Origin: Bradyrhizobium sp. OK095
GTDB taxonomy: Bacteria; Pseudomonadota; Alphaproteobacteria; Rhizobiales; Xanthobacteraceae
DNA length: 64,000 nucleotides
Reading direction: 5' to 3'
NCBI RefSeq assembly: GCF_900109945.1
Contig: NZ_FOBX01000003.1
Coordinates: 558,001-622,000 of the forward strand
Positions 1 to 9,314 of the stretch are shown piece by piece (the first letter of the stretch is position 1; each line of letters opens with the position of its first letter). The translations under genes were made by a program, and so were the position numbers. Below the pieces are notes generated by a model that saw nothing but the letters and a program-made list of their open reading frames with translations, did no database searches and was not told where the DNA came from.

Positions 1-2254
1 CCAGCGCGTCGATGTCGGCGCGGTATTGCTCGCCGAACAGCGGAAAGCGTGCCCGCGACCACGCCCAGCGGGAGAAGCTGTGCGCAACCGCACCGGTGAC
101 GAAGCCGCGCGCATGAGCTGTCGCGGCCAGTACGGGCAGCGCCAGCGGTTCTAGGCCAGGCATGGTCAGCTGCCCGTTCTGCCAGCTTGCGGCGTCCCAT
201 TGCCGTGCGCGCGGATCAGTCCTTGCGATGTGCCACAGCTCCAGCGCCGCGGGCCACAGGCCGAAGCGGAAAATGACGCGGGCGGCTTCCCCCGCGGAAT
301 GGGTGCCGACATGCGCGCCGATCGAGGAGCTTGTCGGCGAGCTGATCGCGGGCACCCAGCGCGGATTTTTCTCCGCAGCATCCTGGGTCTTCTGGTCCAT
401 GGTGGAGGGATCGCCTGATGTGACCAGCCCGAGTACGTCATAGCTATCGACGCGGGCGACCGAGACCTCGTCGGCGATGACGCCGAGATGGCTTGCGACC
501 CGGTTGGCCAGCGCCGTGCCGATGCCGTTGCCCATCTCGACATGATCGCAATGGATTTCGATCTTGCCGTCGGGGGCAAGCTCGACGCGTCCGAGCGAGC
601 CGTCCGCGCCGGAGCCATAGTCTTTCGTCACGCAGGCGACGCCGGTGCCGACCAGCCGATCCGACGATGTCTGTTTGAACTGTGCCCGCTGCTGCCAGAT
701 CGGATGCTTCTCAAGCTTGTCGAGGATTTCGGGCGTGCGCACCGAGACGATGTAGGGATTGCCCGTCATGGTCCGGCCGTTCTGGGGCAGCGCATTGCGC
801 CGCCGGAATTCGATCGGATCGAGCTTCAGCTCGGACGCCGCCTCGTCGATCAGGACCTCCAGCGCCGTCATGGCTTGCAGGATGCCGTAGCCGCGCATCG
901 AGCCCGCGCTCACGCCGCGCGAGTGCACCGCGACGGTCCTGACGTCGACCTTTGGAATGTCGTAGATGCCGATCGCGCCCGTGCCCGCGACGACGGCGAC
1001 GCTGGCCGAGAAATGGGCGAGCCCGCCACCGTCGAGTACGTGATCGGCGGCGAACGCCTTGATCTTGCCGGTCGCGCGATCGATGCCGATGCGCGAGCGC
1101 ATCCTGATCGCGTGGCGCTTGATGCCGCCTTGAAACTGCTGGTAGCGGTCATGCGCCAGCCGCACGGGCTTGCCGGGAAAGCAGATCGCGGCGAGCGCGA
1201 CATAAAGGATGAACGGCGTGTGGTCGCGTCCGCCGAAGCCGCCGCCGACATGGGCGAACTGCGCGTTGATGTGCGCCGGCTTGTAGGGCGCGCGGGCTTT
1301 GCCGAACAGATGCGCGATCGACTCCGCCGCCTCGTAGGGCGACTGTACGCCGAGCAGGAGTTCGAGATTGCCGCCCTTATTGCCGCCCTTGCCGTTGTAC
1401 CAGGCGAGCCCGCATTCCGGCTCTAGGAACATCGGGTCGACCGATTGCGTCTCGAACTCGCGGTCGAGCACCAGCATGGTGGCGTCGTCTGCGGCGAGCT
1501 CGGCGCGGATCTGCTCGCCATATTTTGCCGCCTTGGCGTAATCCGCCGGCATCCCCTTGGCGAGTGCCGACCACACCGGCAGCGCCGCGCTCTGCACCTT
1601 CTTCGGCGAGACCCAGCCGGCCTGGATCGGCGAATAGACATCCGGCTTGTCAGGCGAGGGGCCTGCCACGCGGGTGAAGCGGAAGGCCCCGTAATCGGGG
1701 ACGACGACAGGCCCGGTCTCCTCGCCGAATTGGACGAAAGTGCCATCGCGTAGCGCGAGACGCGCCTGGTCGAAGGCGTCGAACTTTTCGAAGATCAAAA
1801 GCGCGACCGGTTGGCCGAGATAGAGCGGCGTTTTGCCGACCGGACAGAACAGGTCGCCGGCGTAGAACTCCGGCACCTGCGTGCCGATGCGGTCGAGATC
1901 ATCAGCGGTCACGACGACGGAGGGTTTCAGTGCGCCCTTCAGGCGGGCGAGGTCCATGCCGGTGTAGACATGCGTGGCGTCGTTGGCGCGCACCAGGATC
2001 GCGTGCGAGGTGGTCTGCGGCCAGCCAGCAAGATCGTTGGCGCGGAAGTCGGAGGCGTAAAGCTTTGCGCCGGTGACTTTGGCGACGCCGTCGACACGGC
2101 CCGCACCTTTTGTCGCGGGGTTGAAATTGCCGCGTCCGGGCAACGTCTCGTGCGCTGCGAAAGGAACGCCCGCCGCCGAAGCCAGATGCGACAGGCTGAC
2201 AGAGATGCCTCCCGCCGATAACCACTTCACGAACGCGCGTCGCGAAGGCCCCAT
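1..2254 (-). CDS. Xanthine dehydrogenase/aldehyde oxidase-family molybdopterin-binding subunit (3' end beyond window)
   Basis: This is the large catalytic subunit of a molybdenum hydroxylase, which oxidises an aldehyde or N-heterocycle using water as oxygen donor. About 751 codons are visible before the reading frame runs off the left edge without a stop. The N-terminus MGPSRRAFVKW with a following hydrophobic stretch looks like a Tat signal, so a periplasmic enzyme is likely. The cofactor-binding motif GGGFGGRDH lies near residue 336 (about nt 1220-1250) and SMRGYG near residue 450. The start is ATG at 2252-2254. The small 2Fe-2S subunit and FAD subunit are not in the window and could lie further left. 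The substrate cannot be told from the sequence; other members of the family act on isoquinoline, nicotinate or simple aldehydes. Confidence 0.88.
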   Translation of the reverse strand, partial: MGPSRRAFVKWLSAGGISVSLSHLASAAGVPFAAHETLPGRGNFNPATKGAGRVDGVAKVTGAKLYASDFRANDLAGWPQTTSHAILVRANDATHVYTGMDLARLKGALKPSVVVTADDLDRIGTQVPEFYAGDLFCPVGKTPLYLGQPVALLIFEKFDAFDQARLALRDGTFVQFGEETGPVVVPDYGAFRFTRVAGPSPDKPDVYSPIQAGWVSPKKVQSAALPVWSALAKGMPADYAKAAKYGEQIRAELAADDATMLVLDREFETQSVDPMFLEPECGLAWYNGKGGNKGGNLELLLGVQSPYEAAESIAHLFGKARAPYKPAHINAQFAHVGGGFGGRDHTPFILYVALAAICFPGKPVRLAHDRYQQFQGGIKRHAIRMRSRIGIDRATGKIKAFAADHVLDGGGLAHFSASVAVVAGTGAIGIYDIPKVDVRTVAVHSRGVSAGSMRGYGILQAMTALEVLIDEAASELKLDPIEFRRRNALPQNGRTMTGNPYIVSVRTPEILDKLEKHPIWQQRAQFKQTSSDRLVGTGVACVTKDYGSGADGSLGRVELAPDGKIEIHCDHVEMGNGIGTALANRVASHLGVIADEVSVARVDSYDVLGLVTSGDPSTMDQKTQDAAEKNPRWVPAISSPTSSSIGAHVGTHSAGEAARVIFRFGLWPAALELWHIARTDPRARQWDAASWQNGQLTMPGLEPLALPVLAATAHARGFVTGAVAHSFSRWAWSRARFPLFGEQYRADIDAL

Positions 2255-2487
2255 GATCAGATCCTTGTACAAGGTTTCGAGGGGCTCACGATGCTGACGG
2301 CATCGCTGCCCGGAAGCTACGCGCTGAAGCTAGCTCGAATCCGACGTGATTCGTCATGCGACGATAGAAAGGGGCAGGGCGTTTATAACCGGTGAATGCA
2401 GCGCACTCCCTGGATGGAATCGTCGTTTCGCGCTTGCTTTAGAATCGAATCGAACTGATGACGGATCGGCAACAGGGGCGAACTCAA

Positions 2488-4077
2488 ATGCAGCACGATC
2501 CGAACGGTGCGTCTTCTGTCACGAGCACGACGAGATTGTCGCGGCGGCAATTGCTTGGTGCGGCAGGAGCGCTGTCATTGATCGGAGGCGCCGCGAACGC
2601 CCAGCACGCCATGCACGACCGTGCGGGCGCATCGCACACCGCGGATATGTCGCCGAAGATGGGCATGGTGCCGGAGAACCCGGTTCCCGCGATGGATCAG
2701 CCGCTGGTCGAGCCCGAGGTGCGCAGGTCCGTCAACGGCGTGCTGAGCACGACCTTGCGTGTCGGCTACGCCTATCGCCAGATCGGCGGCGTCAGGCTCT
2801 ATGTCCGGTCCTATGAGGGCGGCAGCCCCGGTCCGACCTTGCGCATGAAGCCCGGCGAGACGCTGCGGATCAAGATGATCAACGATCTGCCGCCGAACCG
2901 CGATGGCCTGCCCGCCGACATCAGCCATCCGCACCAGTTCAACAACACCAACTTTCATTTCCATGGCGCGCATACGAGCCCGAGCGGGATCTCCGACAAC
3001 GTCATGCGATCGATGGCGCCGGGCTCCAGCTACAACATCGAGATCACGCTGCCGGCCGACCACACCAGCGGCACCTACTGGTATCACCCGCACCACCACG
3101 GCAGCGCCGACATCCAGATGTCGAGCGGCATGGTGGGCGCCGTCATCGTCGAGGGCGATTTCGCCAGCGTGCCGGAGATCACGGCCGCCCGCGAGCGGCT
3201 GCTGGTGCTGACCCAGGTGGTCTACGACGCCAACGGCATGGTCGAGAATTTCGAGACGCTGTTTCCGGAGACGGCGACGCGCTTCCTCGCGATCAATGGC
3301 CAGCGGCGGCCGACAATCGAGATGCGCCCCGGCGAAGTGCAGCGCTGGCGCATCCTCAATGCCGCCTATCAGGACGACATGCTGCTCGACCTCGAGAGGC
3401 ACGATCTGCAGGCGATCGCCTATGACGGCATCCAGCTCGGCGCGGTGCAGCCGCTCAAGCAGGTCCTGATCGCGCCGGGCCAGCGCGCGGACATTCTGGT
3501 GAAGGCGGGCGGCGCCGGGACCTACGCCTTCAACGCGGCGCCCTATGATCAGGGCCATCCGTCGCCGGTCGGTCCGCTGGCGCGGGTCGTGGTGTCGGGC
3601 GCGCCGATGGACATGAAGCTGCCGCGCGCTTTGCCGCCGGCGCCGCTCGCGACCATCAAGGACAGTGAGATCACCAATCGCCGCAAGGTGGTGCTGTCGG
3701 CGACCGCGCCGGAGGCGGATGCCGCCGGGCACTGGCAGGAGTTCGAGTTCTTCGTCGACGGCAAGAAGTTCGACCCCGGACGTATCGACCAGCGGGTCAA
3801 GTTGGGCGCGGTCGAGGAGTGGACCATCGTCAACACGCATGAGCACGACGACCACGTCTTCCACATCCACACCAACCCGTTCCAGGTGGTCTCGGCCAAC
3901 GGCAAGGCGCTGGCCGTGCCGGAATGGCGGGATTCCGTGATCGTGGAACGCAAGGGCGGCCAAGTCGTGTTCCGCTCGCGCTTTGTCGATTTCACCGGTG
4001 TCTACATGCTCCACTGCCACATGATGAACCATGAGGAGATGGGCATGATGCAGACCGTCGAGGTCTATAAGGCGTAA
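2488..4077 (+). CDS. Tat-exported multicopper oxidase
   Basis: This is a periplasmic multicopper oxidase of about 529 residues. The twin-arginine motif LSRRQLLGA precedes a hydrophobic core. All four copper-ligand clusters are visible: HFHG near residue 157, WYHPHHHG near 197-204, HVFHIHTNPF near 455-465 and HCHMMNHEEMGMM near 509-520, the last carrying the type 1 ligands. Three cupredoxin domains fit the length. The N-terminal linker is rich in Met and His (for example HAMHDR and MSPKMGM), as in copper-tolerance oxidases. I prefer the ATG at 2488, which follows AGGGGCG at good spacing, over an in-frame ATG at 2458 with no ribosome site. It stands alone, with no copper chaperone or regulator beside it. 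Confidence 0.9.
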   Translation: MQHDPNGASSVTSTTRLSRRQLLGAAGALSLIGGAANAQHAMHDRAGASHTADMSPKMGMVPENPVPAMDQPLVEPEVRRSVNGVLSTTLRVGYAYRQIGGVRLYVRSYEGGSPGPTLRMKPGETLRIKMINDLPPNRDGLPADISHPHQFNNTNFHFHGAHTSPSGISDNVMRSMAPGSSYNIEITLPADHTSGTYWYHPHHHGSADIQMSSGMVGAVIVEGDFASVPEITAARERLLVLTQVVYDANGMVENFETLFPETATRFLAINGQRRPTIEMRPGEVQRWRILNAAYQDDMLLDLERHDLQAIAYDGIQLGAVQPLKQVLIAPGQRADILVKAGGAGTYAFNAAPYDQGHPSPVGPLARVVVSGAPMDMKLPRALPPAPLATIKDSEITNRRKVVLSATAPEADAAGHWQEFEFFVDGKKFDPGRIDQRVKLGAVEEWTIVNTHEHDDHVFHIHTNPFQVVSANGKALAVPEWRDSVIVERKGGQVVFRSRFVDFTGVYMLHCHMMNHEEMGMMQTVEVYKA

Positions 4078-4199
4078 GCCGCAAGCCGAATTGCGGGATT
4101 TAAGGTCGTGCGAGGGCAAAATCCGGGTCCGGCCGGGCTTTCCCTTGCGGCCCATATGGCCTATTACGCCGCAACGCAACATTCCCCCAAAAAGACCCC

Positions 4200-5822
4200 A
4201 TGATCCGCCTCGACAACGTCAGCAAGCAAGCCGGCCACCAGATCCTGTTCATCGAGGCCTCCGCCGCCCTCAACAAGGGCGAGAAGATCGGCCTCGTCGG
4301 CCCCAATGGTGCCGGGAAGACCACCCTGTTCCGGATGATCGCCGGCGAGGAATTGCCCGACGAAGGGCAGGTCTCGACCGATCGCGGCATCACCATCGGC
4401 TATTTCAACCAGGACGTCGGCGAGATGTCCGGCCGCAGCGCGGCGGCCGAGGTGATGAATGGCGCCGGTCCCGTCAGCGAGGTCGCGGCCGAGCTGCGCG
4501 AGCTCGAGGCTGCGATGGCCGATCCTGACAAGGCCGACCAGATGGACGAGATCATCGCGCGCTATGGCGAGGTGCAGCACGCGTTCGAAGAGCTCGACGG
4601 CTACGCATTGGATGGTCGTGCGCGCGAAGCCCTGTCCGGCCTCGGCTTCAGCCAGGAGATGATGGACGGCGACGTCGGAAAACTCTCCGGCGGCTGGAAG
4701 ATGCGCGTCGCGCTGGCGCGTATTCTCCTGATGCGTCCCGACGTCATGTTGCTCGACGAGCCGAGCAACCATCTCGATCTCGAAAGCCTGATCTGGCTCG
4801 AGAAGTTCTTGCACGATTACGAAGGCACGCTGCTGATGACCTCGCATGACCGCGAGTTCATCAACCGCGTGATCTCGAAAGTCGTCGAGATCGATTCCGG
4901 CTCGCTCACCACCTACGCCGGCGATTACGAATTCTACGAGCAGCAGCGTGCGCTGAACGAGAAGCAGCAGCAGGCGCAGTTCGAGCGCCAGCAGGCGATG
5001 CTCGCCAAGGAAATCAAGTTCATCGAGCGCTTCAAGGCGCGTGCGTCGCATGCAGCCCAGGTGCAGAGCCGGGTCAAGAAGCTCGACAAGATCGAGCGGG
5101 TCGAGCCGCCGCGCCGCCGCCAGACGATCGCTTTTGACTTCCTGCCGGCACCGCGTTCGGGCGAAGACGTCGTTGCCCTGAAGAAGGTGTTCAAGGGCTA
5201 TGGCAGCAAGCGGATCTATGACGGGCTGGATTTCATGATCCGCCGCAAGGAGCGCTGGTGCGTCATGGGCGTCAATGGCGCCGGCAAGTCGACGCTGCTC
5301 AAGCTGATTGCGGGTGCGAGCGAGCCCGACGAGGGCACGGTCGCGGTCGGCGGCAGCGTCAAGATGGGCTATTTCGCCCAGCACGCGATGGATCTGCTCG
5401 ACGGCGAGCGCACCGTGTTCCAGTCGCTCGAAGATCAGTTTCCGACCGCGGGGCAGGGCTCCCTGCGCGCGCTCGCCGGCTGCTTCGGCTTCTCCGGCGA
5501 CGACGTCGAGAAGCGATGCCGCGTGCTCTCGGGTGGTGAGAAAGCGCGCCTCGTGATGGCAAAAATGCTGTTCGATCCGCCGAACTTTCTGGTGCTGGAC
5601 GAGCCGACCAACCATCTCGATCTCGCCACCAAGGAAATGCTGATCACCGCGCTTTCGGATTTCGAGGGCACCATGCTGTTCGTCTCGCATGACCGCCATT
5701 TCCTGGCGACCTTGTCGAACCGCGTGCTCGAGCTGACGCCGGAGGGCATCCACCAGTTCGGCGGCGGTTACACGGAGTACGTCGCGCGCACCGGGCAGGA
5801 AGCGCCGGGGTTGCGGTCGTAG
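4200..5822 (+). CDS. ABC-F family ATPase (translation/antibiotic-resistance type, no membrane domain)
   Basis: This 540-residue soluble protein carries two ATP-binding cassettes and no membrane segment, the layout of ABC-F proteins (EttA, Uup, YheS, YbiT) that act on the ribosome. The first cassette has Walker A GPNGAGKTT near residue 37, signature LSGGWKMRVA near 162 and Walker B LLDEPSNHLD near 182. The second has GVNGAGKST near 356, LSGGEKARLV near 443 and LVLDEPTNHLD near 463. The linker around residues 240-300 is rich in Gln, Arg and Lys, as expected of the P-site tRNA interaction motif. It lacks the long C-terminal coiled coil of Uup. Which ABC-F subgroup it belongs to cannot be settled by eye. 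Confidence 0.93.
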   Translation: MIRLDNVSKQAGHQILFIEASAALNKGEKIGLVGPNGAGKTTLFRMIAGEELPDEGQVSTDRGITIGYFNQDVGEMSGRSAAAEVMNGAGPVSEVAAELRELEAAMADPDKADQMDEIIARYGEVQHAFEELDGYALDGRAREALSGLGFSQEMMDGDVGKLSGGWKMRVALARILLMRPDVMLLDEPSNHLDLESLIWLEKFLHDYEGTLLMTSHDREFINRVISKVVEIDSGSLTTYAGDYEFYEQQRALNEKQQQAQFERQQAMLAKEIKFIERFKARASHAAQVQSRVKKLDKIERVEPPRRRQTIAFDFLPAPRSGEDVVALKKVFKGYGSKRIYDGLDFMIRRKERWCVMGVNGAGKSTLLKLIAGASEPDEGTVAVGGSVKMGYFAQHAMDLLDGERTVFQSLEDQFPTAGQGSLRALAGCFGFSGDDVEKRCRVLSGGEKARLVMAKMLFDPPNFLVLDEPTNHLDLATKEMLITALSDFEGTMLFVSHDRHFLATLSNRVLELTPEGIHQFGGGYTEYVARTGQEAPGLRS

Positions 5823-5830
5823 TTGGGACC

Positions 5831-5862
5831 TGTAGCCCGGATGGAGCGCAGCGCAATCCGGG
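5831..5862. repeat. Short palindromic repeat (GTAGCCCGGAT family)
   Basis: The inverted arms CCCGGAT and ATCCGGG enclose a 13-bp GC-rich loop. The 20-bp left portion, starting ACCTGTAGCCCGGATGG at 5828, recurs exactly at 52707-52726. It lies between two genes ending towards each other, where such REP-like units are common. Confidence 0.7.
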
Positions 5863-5944
5863 TTGGTGCCACGCGGATGGTCGTGCGATGTGGTTGGTCT
5901 AGGATGAGCGCTGATCAGCGCCCATCCGTTCGGGCCTCAATCGT

Positions 5945-8161
5945 TTAGCGCAAAATCTCGCGCAGCACTTCGCCATCGACCCCGTGCGGCCTGACGCCCA
6001 GGATCTGCATGATGGTCGGGGCCACGTCGAGATTGCGCATGCGGCGGATGGTGGTGTTGTCGCGGATCCCGGGGCCGGAGGCGATGAAGGTCGCGCTCAT
6101 GACCGGCAGTTTTGGATCGTGGCCGTGGGCACCGTAGAAATTGGGCATCGACAGCATCGTCGTCGCCGCGCTGAATGCGGCATCGCCGAGCCGGGCGACG
6201 CCGGGGCTTTGGATGCCGTCGAAATTGTAGCCAGGGGCCATCAGCGCGAACACATCGCCAAAATCCTGGCCGATGGTCTTGCTGGTGCACTGCCCGATTC
6301 CGGCCTCGCACTGGAGCGGACGGGTCTCGACCACGGTAAAGAGCCGTCCTGCCTCGAGTGAGCCGTTGAACTTCGGGTTGGGATCGACCGCATTTTTCAC
6401 GGCATCGGTGATCTGCGCGACCAGCGCTGAGTAGGTGGCGGGATCGACGGTGCCGCCGGACTCACGTTGTTGCAGGTTGATGTAGATGTTGGCCGCGGGG
6501 CCCGAGGTGCGGATCGCCAGTTTGGTGGTGTCGATGCCGGCATTCTTCAGAATGTTGGTCATGCTGACCGAGGTGTGGAATGGCGCAAAACCGTGGTCCG
6601 ACACGACGATGACGTTGCTGTCCTCGCCCGCCGCCTCGGTGATCCGCTTCACGGCCTTGTCCGCCGTCTGATAGGCAAAGCGGATATAGGATGCGTAGCG
6701 GGCGACCTTGGCGGGGTCCTGGTTGGTGCCGGTCGAGCTCGGGTCCTTCGGATTGGTGCCCTGACGGGGATCGGTGAGCAGGAACTGGTGCTCGGAGCCG
6801 TCGGGCTGCTCGATATAGACCATCACGAGGTCGGCGTCGGGATGGTTCTTGATCGCCCGCTCGCCGATATCGGCCTGATAACGCACGAAGGTCTTGACCA
6901 TGTCCTCGAACATCGTCTCGATCTCGACGTCGGGGAAATTGGTGAAGCCCGGGCTCAGCCGCTCCGGAATGCGGAAATCAGCCTGCGGACGCCAGAACCC
7001 GACGCTGTTGTTGATGTCGTCGACATCGGCGAGCACGGGCGCATTGCGCGGAATGAAGTTGGCGCCGTAGCGGGCGAAGCGTACCACCGACAAATCAGGC
7101 GCGAGCTGCGAGACGAAGTACGCAGTGCCAACCTTCGCCCCGCTGCCGTCGAAGAAGAATGGCGCGTTCTCGCCGCCGAATTTTGCGTAGGCTGGTCCGG
7201 TCGCCGGCGGCGCGAACGGTCCTGCCGTAATGCCGCGCGTGGTGTCGAAGAAGACCAGAGTGTCGTAGTTGACCTTGTTGTCATTGGTGGTGTCGAGCGC
7301 GGCAATGCGGATCGCGTATTTGAGGTCTTGCGTCGCCGCACTGGTACAGGTTGCGGTCGAAGCCGATGCGCACGAGAACGTCTCGATCGGCGTGGACGTC
7401 GCCAGCACCGGGCTGAATGAAAAGCGGCCGGCCGCCTGCAGCGCCGTGGCCACCGCCGGATCGGCCGCGAAATCCGTTTGGGTGAGCGAAAAGCCCTGGG
7501 CACCGAGGCCGCCGAATGCGCCGAACGGCACGGTGAAGTCGGTGGTGCGGATCGGCTGTGCGGGTTGCACCACCGTGCCGTTGATCGAGATGTCGGCGCC
7601 GTCGCCGCCGGGCCATGTCGCGGTGACCACTTTCTTGCCCTGCTGGCGCAGTTGCACCCACAGTGGCGATGCCGTCGGGTGCGGCGAAGGTCCAAGCGGG
7701 CTCTCGCGATAGCCGCCGATCGGAGCCGCAAAGCCGCTGAGGCTCGATGTGCTGGCCCCGACGATCGCCTGGAAGGTGTTGGAGGGGATGTCGTTGTGGA
7801 CGGCGGTCGAGCCGGTGGCGATTTCGATATGCGAGACCGCGGTGAGGGACGGTGACGCCGTGATGTTCTGCACCGCCACCGCGCCATGGCGGCTCAGCCG
7901 CGCCAAGCCGCCGTCGCGCGGCAGCACGCCTTCCTCGATGAACTGCTTGATGAAATCGGGCTTTGCACCGTCGAGCGAGATGAGGACCACCGGCGGCGAT
8001 CGGCGTCCGTGATGATGCCCCTGATCATGGTCGCCATCGCGCGGACCGTCGGAACCGCGGTCGCGTCCGTTGTCATCCTGATCGGCGTGAACAGGCGCCG
8101 CAGCGCCAGCCAGCGTTGCGGCAAGCGAGATCGAAGATATCAGGAAGAAGAGCTTTTTCAC
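5945..8161 (-). CDS. Secreted alkaline phosphatase-superfamily protein (type I phosphodiesterase/nucleotide pyrophosphatase-like)
   Basis: This 738-residue exported protein belongs to the alkaline phosphatase/phosphodiesterase superfamily. A Sec signal peptide (MKKLFFLISSISLAATLAG, cut near VHADQ) is followed by an Asp/His/Gly-rich acidic segment. Metal-site motifs are visible: VVLISLDGAKPDF near residue 58, the threonine/serine-containing TASPSLTAVSHIEIATG near 103, VVSDHGFAPFHT near 523 and HGHDPKLPVM near 680. The start is GTG at 8161, preceded by a GGGGCGG run. It stands alone and convergent with the upstream ABC-F gene. Family members cleave phosphodiesters or phosphomonoesters; the substrate here is not evident. 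Confidence 0.85.
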   Translation of the reverse strand: MKKLFFLISSISLAATLAGAAAPVHADQDDNGRDRGSDGPRDGDHDQGHHHGRRSPPVVLISLDGAKPDFIKQFIEEGVLPRDGGLARLSRHGAVAVQNITASPSLTAVSHIEIATGSTAVHNDIPSNTFQAIVGASTSSLSGFAAPIGGYRESPLGPSPHPTASPLWVQLRQQGKKVVTATWPGGDGADISINGTVVQPAQPIRTTDFTVPFGAFGGLGAQGFSLTQTDFAADPAVATALQAAGRFSFSPVLATSTPIETFSCASASTATCTSAATQDLKYAIRIAALDTTNDNKVNYDTLVFFDTTRGITAGPFAPPATGPAYAKFGGENAPFFFDGSGAKVGTAYFVSQLAPDLSVVRFARYGANFIPRNAPVLADVDDINNSVGFWRPQADFRIPERLSPGFTNFPDVEIETMFEDMVKTFVRYQADIGERAIKNHPDADLVMVYIEQPDGSEHQFLLTDPRQGTNPKDPSSTGTNQDPAKVARYASYIRFAYQTADKAVKRITEAAGEDSNVIVVSDHGFAPFHTSVSMTNILKNAGIDTTKLAIRTSGPAANIYINLQQRESGGTVDPATYSALVAQITDAVKNAVDPNPKFNGSLEAGRLFTVVETRPLQCEAGIGQCTSKTIGQDFGDVFALMAPGYNFDGIQSPGVARLGDAAFSAATTMLSMPNFYGAHGHDPKLPVMSATFIASGPGIRDNTTIRRMRNLDVAPTIMQILGVRPHGVDGEVLREILR

Positions 8162-8417
8162 GTGACCGCCCCATGCTTTTCGTTGCGCAATCTGTGCGCG
8201 TGTATCTCAAGATGACACGAAGATTATCGAGCGTGTCCGACGACGCGCGTGTGACGCCCAGGCGACGCATCCGCGTCGCGGCGTGAATGCTGTCGCAAGA
8301 GTCCAACTGGAGTGGCTGTTGCACTGGTGATGGGAACTCAGCAACGCAGGCCTGCGCTGACTCGCCTTGAACGCTGCGAACTCGTTCGCTACGCTTGAGA
8401 AAATCAGGAGAAGGCGC

Positions 8418-9293
8418 ATGAAGCAGCTCAGGATCGGCGACATTACCATCGACGCGGTGATCGAACGGGAGGGGCCGTGGCGGCGGCCGCAGGATTTTTT
8501 TCCGGCTTATGACGACAGCGTGTTCAAGCGCCATCTGCCGACCATGGAGCCTGAGGTGTTCGATGCCGCGCGCGGCATGATGGTGATCACCTACCAGACC
8601 TTTGTGGTGCGCACGCCGCGCTACACGATTTTGGTCGACACCTGCACCGGCGAGCACAAGGGGCATCCGCCGCCGTTCGATTTCCCCGGCAAGGAGCGCT
8701 GGCGCAACGAGCTGTTCGCGCTCGGCATCGGCTTCGAGCAGATCGACTACGTCTTCTGCACCCATCTGCACATCGACCACACCGGCTGGAACACGACCTT
8801 GCGCGACGGTCGCTGGGTGCCGACGTTTCCGAACGCGAAATACGTCTTCCACAAGGGCGAGTACGCGGCCTGGGAAGCCGAGAACGCCAAAGGCAACAAT
8901 CCGCCCGGCACGGTCTTCCGCGACAATTGCCTGCCGATCGTCGAGGCCGGGCAGGCGCTGCTCGTCGACGACGACTATGCGCTCGACGACACCGTGACGC
9001 TGACGCCGACCCCGGGGCATTCGCCCTGCCATTGCTGCGTGAACATTTTTTCAAAGGGCCAGCGCGCGGTGGTCGCGGGCGATCTCATGCATCACCAGAT
9101 CCAGTGCCGCGAGCCGGACTGGTCGGCAAAGCCCGATTGGGATGCCAAGCAGTCGGCGGTGTCGCGGCGGAAGTTCTTTGCTTCAGTCGCCGACACCGAC
9201 ACGCTGATCCTGCCGATTCATTTTCCGGCGCCGACGGTCGGCCTGATCAAGCCGCTCGGCGCCGCCTTTGATTATCGCTACAAGCGGGAGTAG
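8418..9293 (+). CDS. MBL-fold metallo-hydrolase
   Basis: This 291-residue metallo-beta-lactamase-fold hydrolase has the metal ligands in the usual order: THLHIDHTGW near residue 116, PGHSPCHCC near 201, AGDLMHH near 222 and the last His in LPIHFPAP near 270. There is no signal peptide, so it is cytoplasmic. ATG 8418 was chosen because AGGAGAAGG lies just upstream; an in-frame start at 8367 has no ribosome site. The layout resembles quorum-lactonase or alkylsulfatase-related MBL proteins of unknown substrate. It runs alone, convergent with the asparaginase gene. Confidence 0.88.
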   Translation: MKQLRIGDITIDAVIEREGPWRRPQDFFPAYDDSVFKRHLPTMEPEVFDAARGMMVITYQTFVVRTPRYTILVDTCTGEHKGHPPPFDFPGKERWRNELFALGIGFEQIDYVFCTHLHIDHTGWNTTLRDGRWVPTFPNAKYVFHKGEYAAWEAENAKGNNPPGTVFRDNCLPIVEAGQALLVDDDYALDDTVTLTPTPGHSPCHCCVNIFSKGQRAVVAGDLMHHQIQCREPDWSAKPDWDAKQSAVSRRKFFASVADTDTLILPIHFPAPTVGLIKPLGAAFDYRYKRE

Positions 9294-9314
9294 GGCGACT
9301 GCTCCACGGACGCG

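Noticed and set aside
2575-4182. 535-codon open frame antisense to the multicopper oxidase
   Set aside because: It mirrors a gene with clear copper motifs; long antisense frames are expected at this GC content, and the composition (His/Arg/Asp-rich) is not protein-like.
4164-5753. 529-codon open frame antisense to the ABC-F gene
   Set aside because: It is the complement of a clear two-cassette ATPase and shows no domain of its own.
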